DNA of 64,000 nucleotides, from NCBI GenBank assembly GCA_016191435.1, contig JACPOQ010000051.1, forward strand, positions 186,001-250,000, read 5' to 3'. The notes below the pieces were generated by a model. The model had not been told where the DNA came from. It saw only the letters and a list, made by a program, of their open reading frames with translations, and did not search any database. Source of the stretch: Chloroflexota bacterium (GTDB lineage Bacteria > Chloroflexota > Dehalococcoidia > Tepidiformales > Tepidiformaceae). Numbering within the stretch: the stretch's first letter is position 1; each line of letters begins with the position of its first letter. The position numbers and the translations under genes are program-made. Shown piece by piece: positions 58,805 to 64,000 of this stretch.

Positions 58805-60379
58805 ATGCTCATTTCACCCCGTCGCGCACTGCTCCTCGCGGCCGGCCTCGGCGCCATCCTCAGCATGAGCGCGCCCGCGGCGCCGGCGAGCGCGAAGTCC
58901 GTCGCCCCCGGCGAGGGCGAAGCGCCCGCCCCGGCACTCGAATGGACGAGCTGCGGCGGGTCTTTCCAGTGCGCCACGCTCACCGTGCCGATCGATTACG
59001 CCCGGCCCACTGGCCCAACGCTGGACCTCGCCCTCGTCCGGCTCCCGGCGAGCAACCCGGCGCAGCGCACCGGTTCGCTCCTGGTGAACCCGGGCGGCCC
59101 CGGCGCCTCGGCTGTCGACTTCGTGTTCGGGCTGGCGCCCGCCCTCGCCGCCGAGATCCGCGCGCGCTTCGATATCGTCGGCTTCGACCCGCGCGGCGTC
59201 GGCGAGAGCACGCCCATCGTCTGCCACGAAAACCTCCAGCAATATTTCGCCGCCGACCCCTCGCCCGACACCCAGGCCGAGTGGGACCAGATGAAGGCGG
59301 TCGCGAAGGCCTTCTCCGATGGCTGCGCCGCGAAGTACGCCGGCCTCCTGCCGTACCTCGGCACGCGCAACACCGCCCGCGATATGGAGCAGGTACGAAT
59401 CGCGCTCGGCGAACAGAAACTCAGCTACCTCGGGTACTCGTATGGCACCGTGATTGGCGCGGTCTACGCCGACATGTACCCGGACCGCGTGCGCGCGTTC
59501 GTCCTCGATGGCGCCTTCAACTTCTACTCCATCGATGGCCCGGAAGCGCTGCGCCGCCAGTCGGTCGCGTTTGAAGGCGCGCTCAACGCCTTCCTTGCCG
59601 ATTGTTCCGCTCGCCGCTGCCCCCTCGCCGCCGGCGGCGACCCGCGCACCGCGCTCGACACGCTGCTGGCGCAAGTAGACGCGGCGCCGCTCCCCGCGCC
59701 CGGCGCCGACCGCCCCGCCGGCCCCGGCGAAGTCGGGCTCGGCATCAGCGAGGCGCTCTACTCCGCGAGGCTTTGGCCGGCACTCGGCGCCGCGCTGGCG
59801 CAGGCGATCGCGGGCGACGGCAGCGGCATGGTCCAGCTCGCGGATGAGTACCTGCGCCGCGACGCCGATGGCAGCTACCCGAACCTTCAGGAGGTCTACG
59901 TCGCCGTCAGCTGCCTCGATTACAGCTGGCCCTCGAACCCCGAGGCCTTCCGCGCGCTCGCCGCGAGCCAGGCGCAGGACGCGCCGCACTTCGGTTCGGC
60001 GAACCTGCTCGAAAGCGCGTTGCCCTGCGCCACCTGGCCGGCGCCGCCTCAGCCCCTGGGCGCCCCCACCGCCCTCGGCGCGCCGCCCATCCTCGTGATC
60101 GCCACCACGAACGACCCCGCGACGCCGTTCGCCGATGGCGCCGCGCTGAGCAACCAGCTCGAATCCGGCACGCTGCTCATCCACGTGGGCGAAGGCCACA
60201 CTGTCTATGGGAGCGGCAACGCCTGCGTCACGCCGATTGTCAACGCCTACCTGCTGGACCTCGCGGTGATAGCCAGTGGCACCACCTGCACCGACACGTC
60301 ATCTACGCCGGTGTTCCCCCCGGACCGGTCGGCGTTGCCGTTCGGCAACGTGCTTCCCGGCATCGCCCGTGCGCCATAA
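58805..60379 (+). CDS. exported alpha/beta hydrolase, S33 tripeptidyl aminopeptidase type
   Basis: 524 residues. Signal peptide (ALLLAAGLGAILSMSAPAAP, cleavage after ASA), then APALEWTSCGGSFQCATLTV and PIDYARPTGPTLDLALVRLP typical of Streptomyces-type tripeptidyl aminopeptidases. Oxyanion LLVNPGGPGASAVDF, nucleophile SYLGYSYGTVIGAVYADMYP, acid region VIATTNDPATPFADGAALSN and His in GEGHTVYGSGNACV. The C-terminal abhydrolase-4 cap has the conserved cysteine pair. Releases N-terminal tripeptides or other ester/amide substrates outside the cell. ATG 58805 begins the signal peptide. Confidence 0.92.
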   Translation: MLISPRRALLLAAGLGAILSMSAPAAPASAKSVAPGEGEAPAPALEWTSCGGSFQCATLTVPIDYARPTGPTLDLALVRLPASNPAQRTGSLLVNPGGPGASAVDFVFGLAPALAAEIRARFDIVGFDPRGVGESTPIVCHENLQQYFAADPSPDTQAEWDQMKAVAKAFSDGCAAKYAGLLPYLGTRNTARDMEQVRIALGEQKLSYLGYSYGTVIGAVYADMYPDRVRAFVLDGAFNFYSIDGPEALRRQSVAFEGALNAFLADCSARRCPLAAGGDPRTALDTLLAQVDAAPLPAPGADRPAGPGEVGLGISEALYSARLWPALGAALAQAIAGDGSGMVQLADEYLRRDADGSYPNLQEVYVAVSCLDYSWPSNPEAFRALAASQAQDAPHFGSANLLESALPCATWPAPPQPLGAPTALGAPPILVIATTNDPATPFADGAALSNQLESGTLLIHVGEGHTVYGSGNACVTPIVNAYLLDLAVIASGTTCTDTSSTPVFPPDRSALPFGNVLPGIARAP

Positions 60380-60454
60380 GCACTCCGCCTCCGGAAACAC
60401 AGCCGTAACGCGCCCGCAAATTGCCGGAAACCTCCCAGGCTCACACTGCTTGGG

Positions 60455-60574
60455 ATGGGTGGCGATACCAACTCCTTTGTCCTCATCGCGGGGCTGCTGC
60501 TGCTCGCGAAAGTGTCCGGGGGGATCGCCACGCGCCTCGGCATGCCGCCGGTGCTGGGCATGCTTATCGCCGGC
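60455..60574 (+). pseudogene. N-terminal remnant of a CPA2-type cation/proton antiporter
   Basis: About 40 codons, with FVLIAGLLLLAKVSGGIATR followed by LGMPPVLGMLIAG, the first membrane helix and the L-x-(Q/M)-P-x-V-(L/I)-G-x-(L/M)-(L/I)-A-G motif of KefB/NapA-type antiporters. Homology ends abruptly at ~60575 where it should continue L-(L/I)-G-P; the following bases lead into the next gene. The other ~350 residues are missing. Confidence 0.65.
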
Positions 60575-60671
60575 CGCGATCGCGGTTGCCGAATATGCCG
60601 CCGGCGGCCACCAGGCGCCCGTACCGGGCGGGACAGGGCCTCGTCCGCCGGCACCCGAAGGTGGCGCGACC

Positions 60672-61148
60672 ATGACTGCAAACGAAACCTTTGCCAGCCG
60701 GGTGCAGGCGCTTCGTAAGTCCTGGATCGAATGGCGCCAGGTGAAAGCGCTCGCCAGCTCCCACGAGTTCGAATCGCAGTACCTGCTGTTGTTGACGCTT
60801 CACGGCTGGGCGCTGCAGGCCGCCGCCGAGATCAACGCGGTTTACGGCGAGGGCCTCGCCGTGGATGTCAGCCCGGCCCCGGACCGCAACGACGCCGTAG
60901 CCGCCTTCAACGTGGTGGTGGCGAACTCCTATACGGCCTCGTTCACGCTCAGCGAACGCCGCCGCGCGGGCGCCTCCAGCTGGTTCGTCGCGGTCGGTCT
61001 TGGCGCAGGCGGGCGGGGTAGCACGTCCGTGGCAGCAGGCCCGGAGCGGCGCAATGGGCAGTGGACCCGCGGCCGCCTCGAGGACCTGCTGCTCTCGATG
61101 CTCGGCGCCTACGAGCGCGGGCTTTCGCACCCCGATATCTCCGCCTGA
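60672..61148 (+). CDS. conserved hypothetical protein
   Basis: 158 residues starting MTANETFASRVQALRKSWIE. Predicted helical N-half (to ~65), a beta segment (FNVVVANSYTASFTLSERRR, then SSWFVAVGLGAGG), and a helical C-terminus (GRLEDLLLSMLGAYERGL). No signal, no membrane helix, no metal motif. I recognise no family. ATG 60672; the frame is open upstream, but that part overlaps the S33 gene end and antiporter remnant in another frame. Confidence 0.7.
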   Translation: MTANETFASRVQALRKSWIEWRQVKALASSHEFESQYLLLLTLHGWALQAAAEINAVYGEGLAVDVSPAPDRNDAVAAFNVVVANSYTASFTLSERRRAGASSWFVAVGLGAGGRGSTSVAAGPERRNGQWTRGRLEDLLLSMLGAYERGLSHPDISA

Positions 61149-61365
61149 TCAGCCCCGGGCACGGCTCGCGCCATCCGCGCCGGGTAAACGAACTTGCCAG
61201 GCAGGGCCTGATGTTTCCACGGATGCAACGCGAAACGGCGTGACCGTTGTCGTTGGCGCCACGGTGTAACGCGCAAAATCCACGCTCAGCCTCAGTCGCA
61301 TGCGGGCCGGGACGCGCCGGTCCATCCTTTGCAGTGCCCTCCAGCCCGAAAGTACGGAGATGCTG

Positions 61366-61710
61366 ATGACGAACGAAAGCCTCTGGGTGCGCTCGTATCT
61401 GGCGACGTATTGCGGCCCCGGCCGCCACGACTTCATCACCGCCTGGAGCGGCGACGCCGGCGTCCGCTGGTGCCGCGCCTGCATGAAGGAGGAGCCGTTG
61501 GACGGCTCCGCGTGCCTCGTCTGCGACCTGGCCGGCGCCCACGGCGTCCGCCTTGTAGATGTCCGCACCGATGCGTCGGTGGTCGATGGCGCGCTCTGCG
61601 ACCCCTGCTGGCGCGGCTTCGATGAGCGGGAGGTGATCGGTGGCTGGAAGCGCTCCGGCGCCCCCGGACGCGAAACGCAGCATCTCACGCCAGGGTCCCG
61701 CGGCTGCTAA
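61366..61710 (+). CDS. zinc-ribbon hypothetical protein
   Basis: About 114 residues. TYCGPGRHDFITAWSGDAGV followed by RWCRACMKEEPLDG and SACLVCDLAGAHG, then GALCDPCWRGFDEREV: three C-x-x-C pairs (CRAC, CLVC, CDPC) and an extra Cys/His, enough for two treble-clef or ribbon sites. ATG 61366 has GGAG 6 bases upstream; ATG 61360 is an alternative. The C-terminal 20 residues overlap the start region of sequence leading to the acyl-CoA dehydrogenase. Function unknown; nucleic-acid or protein binding is typical of such ribbons. Confidence 0.65.
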   Translation: MTNESLWVRSYLATYCGPGRHDFITAWSGDAGVRWCRACMKEEPLDGSACLVCDLAGAHGVRLVDVRTDASVVDGALCDPCWRGFDEREVIGGWKRSGAPGRETQHLTPGSRGC

Positions 61711-61840
61711 CACACGGCGCGAACTCAAGGGGTCGCGGTGGCGCAGCGGCGAGGGATTCTCTCGGCGGCCGCCACTGCCTGGCGCTGCCCAGTACGGGCA
61801 AGGCGCTACACTGGCCGAACCCCTTTCCGGAGACAGCGCC

Positions 61841-63004
61841 ATGGAATTCGAGCTCAGCGAAGAGCACCGCCTGATTAAGGACACCGCCCGCCGCATCGCG
61901 CGCGATATCGTCGCGCCACGGGCGAAAGAGGTGGACGTGACGGGCGAGTACCCGCACGACTTCTTCGATGCATTCCGCAAGGCGGGCCTGCTCGGCATGG
62001 CCATCCCGGAGGAGATGGGCGGCACCGGGAATGGCATCTTCCCGCTCTGCCTCGCGATCGAAGAAGTGGCCAAATACGAATGCGGCGCCGGCCTGATGCT
62101 CGTGCTCACCGGCCTGCCGAACCGGCCCATCGTCTTCGGCGGCACGAAAGAGCAGCAGCAGCGCTGGCTGCCCGGCGCCTCCGAGGGCGTGACGAAGGGC
62201 GCCTTCTGCCTGACCGAACCGGACCACGGCTCGGACGCGGCGAACCTGGAGACGCGTGCCGTGCGCGATGGCGACGACTACGTGCTCAACGGCAACAAGG
62301 TCTACATCTCCGGCGGCACGGTCGCGGACTACCTGACGGTGTTCGCGCGCACGGGCGGCCCGGGGCCGAAGGGCATCAGCGCGTTCGTCGTCGATGCGCA
62401 CGCGCCGGGCATCAACATCGACCGCACGGACGACAAGATGGGCGTCCGCAGCGTGCCCACGGCGCACTTCAGCTTCAGCGACGTCCGCGTGCCCGCGGAG
62501 AACCTACTCGGCCTGGCCGAGGGCAACGGGTTCAACCACGCGATGCTGACCCTGAACAGCCTCCGCCCGACAGTGGGCGCGCGTGGCGTGGGCCTGGCCG
62601 AGGGTGCGGCAGGCTACGCGCTCGAATGGGCGCGCGGGCGCAAGGCGTTCGGCAGCAGCGTGATTGATTTCGAAGCGATCCAGTTCATGTTCGCGGACAT
62701 GGCGATCCAGATCGAGGCCGCGCGCAACCTCGTCTACAAGGCCGCGTGGCTCGTGGACCAGGGCAAGTTCGGCAAGGAGTACGCGCACAACCTCTCCATC
62801 GCGAAGGCCTTCGCCACCGAGATGGCGAACAAGGTGGCGTTCGATGCGCTGCAGGTGCTGGGTGCGCAGGGCTACATGAAGGACCATCCGCTTGAGCGCC
62901 ACTACCGGGACGCGCGCCAGCTGATGATTGTGGAGGGCACCTCGCAGGTACAGCGCGTCGTGATCTCGCGGGCGATGATCGACCGCAACCTGGTCTACGG
63001 GTAG
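61841..63004 (+). CDS. acyl-CoA dehydrogenase
   Basis: 387 residues, normal length. FAD enzyme that introduces the alpha-beta double bond in acyl-CoAs and passes electrons to ETF. Conserved: MEFELSEEHRLIKDTARRIA, AFCLTEPDHGSDAANLETRA (FAD/substrate loop), YVLNGNKVYISGGTVADYLT, RKAFGSSVIDFEAIQFMFAD, ALQVLGAQGYMKDHPLERHY and RDARQLMIVEGTSQVQRVVI with the catalytic Glu. Short-chain type by overall pattern; chain-length preference not readable. ATG 61841. Confidence 0.97.
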   Translation: MEFELSEEHRLIKDTARRIARDIVAPRAKEVDVTGEYPHDFFDAFRKAGLLGMAIPEEMGGTGNGIFPLCLAIEEVAKYECGAGLMLVLTGLPNRPIVFGGTKEQQQRWLPGASEGVTKGAFCLTEPDHGSDAANLETRAVRDGDDYVLNGNKVYISGGTVADYLTVFARTGGPGPKGISAFVVDAHAPGINIDRTDDKMGVRSVPTAHFSFSDVRVPAENLLGLAEGNGFNHAMLTLNSLRPTVGARGVGLAEGAAGYALEWARGRKAFGSSVIDFEAIQFMFADMAIQIEAARNLVYKAAWLVDQGKFGKEYAHNLSIAKAFATEMANKVAFDALQVLGAQGYMKDHPLERHYRDARQLMIVEGTSQVQRVVISRAMIDRNLVYG

Positions 63005-63053
63005 GTAGGAAGCCGCCGCCGCGGGCGATGGGCCGGGCTGATACAATTGGCCC

Positions 63054-63638
63054 ATGAGCACCCAGGCCACCAGCCGCCTCACCGCGGAAGAGTTCGCCAT
63101 GTCGCCGGAATCCGAAGGGTACGAGCTCGTGCACGGCGTCCCGGAGGAGGTCTCGATGGGCGGAAAATCCAGCTGGATCGGCGGCGAGATATTTCGCCGG
63201 CTGGCGAACTTCGTCGCCGACCACCCGCAGGCAGCGGTGTTCCCGCAGGACACCGCGCTCGACATCTGGCCCGACGTGCGAGACCACTTCCGCAAGCCCG
63301 ATGTCATGGTGGTCCCGCTGCGAGGGCTCGGCGGGACGCTGCCGGAGGGACTTGTCACGACTGTGCCGTGGCTCGTGGTCGAGGTGGTATCACCACACGA
63401 TGACGCCATCAAGCTCGAGCAAAAACTGGACGATTACCGGCGGGGCGGCGTCCCCCTCGTCTGGGTCATCTATCCCGAGACGCATACGGCATATGCGCGT
63501 CACGGAACCCAGGTCGACCTGTTGGGGGCAACCGACACGCTCGACGCCGGCCCGGCACTTCCGGGCTTCACCCTTGGCCTGGCCGAGCTCTTCGCCGCCG
63601 CCGACGGCATGGGCCGTCCGACCCCGCGCGTTCCCTGA
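63054..63638 (+). CDS. Uma2 family (DUF820, PD-(D/E)XK-like) protein
   Basis: 194 residues. LTAEEFAMSPESEGYELVHG, VFPQDTALDIWPDVRDHFRK, PDVMVVPLRGLG and WLVVEVVSPHDDAIKLEQKL, with the P-D-x-x-V-V and E-V-(V/L)-S-P motifs of the Uma2/DUF820 restriction-endonuclease-like fold; KLDDYRRGGVPLVWVIYPET is the conserved K-x-x-x-Y-x-x-x-G-V-x-x-x-W-(V/I)-(V/I)-(D/Y)-P segment. Widespread in Cyanobacteria and Chloroflexota, often in many copies; function unproven. Confidence 0.93.
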   Translation: MSTQATSRLTAEEFAMSPESEGYELVHGVPEEVSMGGKSSWIGGEIFRRLANFVADHPQAAVFPQDTALDIWPDVRDHFRKPDVMVVPLRGLGGTLPEGLVTTVPWLVVEVVSPHDDAIKLEQKLDDYRRGGVPLVWVIYPETHTAYARHGTQVDLLGATDTLDAGPALPGFTLGLAELFAAADGMGRPTPRVP

Positions 63639-63666
63639 CGCCCTCGCCAGCCGTACCATCCCGGCT

Positions 63667-63798
63667 GTGTCTTCCCGTGAGGACCCAATCGTCCGGCCGA
63701 CAGCGCGCGTCGTGCTCGTCGCTGGCGACGGGCGGGTGTTGCTGCCGGCTGTGCTCGCGGGCGAGCTGCCGCCGGCGCCATTCGATGTTGGGGTGTAG
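63667..63798 (+). CDS. short ORF, possibly truncated NUDIX start
   Basis: 43 codons from GTG 63667: IVRPTARVVLVAGDGRVLLP then VLAGELPPAPFDVGV and stop. The R-P-T-A-R-V-V-L-x-x-x-D-G-R-V-L-L opening is that of NUDIX hydrolases, but no NUDIX box follows. It ends 3 bases before the convergent PIN gene. Probably a remnant; low confidence that it is expressed. Confidence 0.35.
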   Translation: MSSREDPIVRPTARVVLVAGDGRVLLPAVLAGELPPAPFDVGV

Positions 63799-63801
63799 AG
63801 G

Positions 63802-64000
63802 CTACCAGACGACCTGGACGTCGTAGCGGGCAATCATCCGGTCGTTGGTGACGATGACCATCGATTCCGCCTGGGCCTGCGCCACGAGGAGGCGGTCGAA
63901 AGGATCTTTGTGATGGTGCGGGAGGTTGCGGACGCGTGCCGCGTGACGGAGTTCGATCGGAAGTAGTTCCATGCGCCAGCGCCTGAGTTCATCGCGCACG
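63802..64000 (-). CDS. PIN-domain (VapC-like) toxin, C-terminal part (5' end outside window)
   Basis: At least 65 residues of the C-terminal half of a type II toxin ribonuclease. HHKDPFDRLLVAQAQAESMV then IVTNDRMIARYDVQVVW carries the conserved D-P-F-D-R-x-(L/I)-x-A-Q-A and T-x-D-x-x-(I/F) motifs with two catalytic Asp residues. The gene continues past the right edge of the window, so its antitoxin, usually just upstream, cannot be seen. Confidence 0.88.
   Translation of the reverse strand, partial: VRDELRRWRMELLPIELRHAARVRNLPHHHKDPFDRLLVAQAQAESMVIVTNDRMIARYDVQVVW

Noticed and set aside
1..64000. tRNA and rRNA genes
   Set aside because: No cloverleaf with a T-loop GTTC-A/G-A-x-x-C plus acceptor pairing and no rRNA segment was found by eye on either strand.

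Overview
The window is a stretch of a high-GC (roughly two-thirds G+C) bacterial chromosome, densely coded on both strands, with many ATGA or GTGA start/stop overlaps. The gene set (tetrapyrrole cluster with a fused cobA-hemD and a DR2241-like sirohydrochlorin chelatase, HpaB-family enzyme, acyl-CoA dehydrogenase, enoyl-CoA hydratase, the acyl-CoA-associated phosphotransferase family, Uma2 and PIN genes, a mono-lipoprotein zinc peptidase) suggests a Chloroflexota-like free-living aerobe. This placement is an inference from gene content; there is no rRNA in the window and I found no tRNA.

Layout. 1-7169: end of aspartate kinase, a 934-residue HARP-like/DUF2325-like protein, a DUF4258/DUF2283 small-gene pair, a tiny lysine-rich gene, a zinc metallopeptidase lipoprotein and NhaA. 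7170-13320 is an accessory patch: ISNCY-like transposase remnant, an alpha/beta hydrolase fused to a membrane anchor and Ig-like domain, a free-standing colicin E3-type RNase with a partner gene, an enoyl-CoA hydratase, and RHS debris. 13320-29549 is mostly housekeeping: kinase-like APH, CvpA, MOSC, Trm112, methyltransferase, aminotransferase, M20 amidohydrolase, CtpE-like P-type ATPase, a nucleotidyltransferase/CDP-alcohol phosphotransferase pair, hemolysin III, a broken methionine-synthase gene, ChrA, GNAT. 29836-34882: HpaB-family enzyme, a three-gene operon for exported proteins and a duplicated HTH-like protein. 35002-42015: pyrG, nucleoside phosphorylase, an intact IS110 element, HNH nuclease, APH-like kinase, CopG-type antitoxin with a frameshifted PIN toxin. 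42044-47684: cobA/hemD, precorrin-2 dehydrogenase, chelatase, hemL and hemC, a tightly overlapping tetrapyrrole/siroheme operon. 48037-54367: membrane protein, Mug-type DNA glycosylase, an alpha/beta hydrolase-caspase operon and a GGDEF protein. 54374-64000: GH38 glycosidase, VOC protein, a retropepsin-like pair (frameshifted), S33 peptidase, antiporter remnant, acyl-CoA dehydrogenase, Uma2, and a partial PIN gene.

The intergenic DNA carries at least four dispersed repeat families: a ~200-bp element (3 copies), a 26-29-bp element that also forms a perfect inverted repeat around a 234-bp MITE-like unit, a GCCCAAC/GTTGGGC heptad repeat that has entered one coding sequence, and a GTAGGGGCGT/CGACACGC palindromic family that supplies codons and a stop codon to neighbouring genes.

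Best candidates for an undescribed system: the alpha/beta hydrolase-caspase operon (49691-53478), the stand-alone E3-type rRNase/partner pair (9740-10188), the HARP-like/DUF2325-like protein (887-3691), and the retropepsin/small-protein pair (57915-58664).
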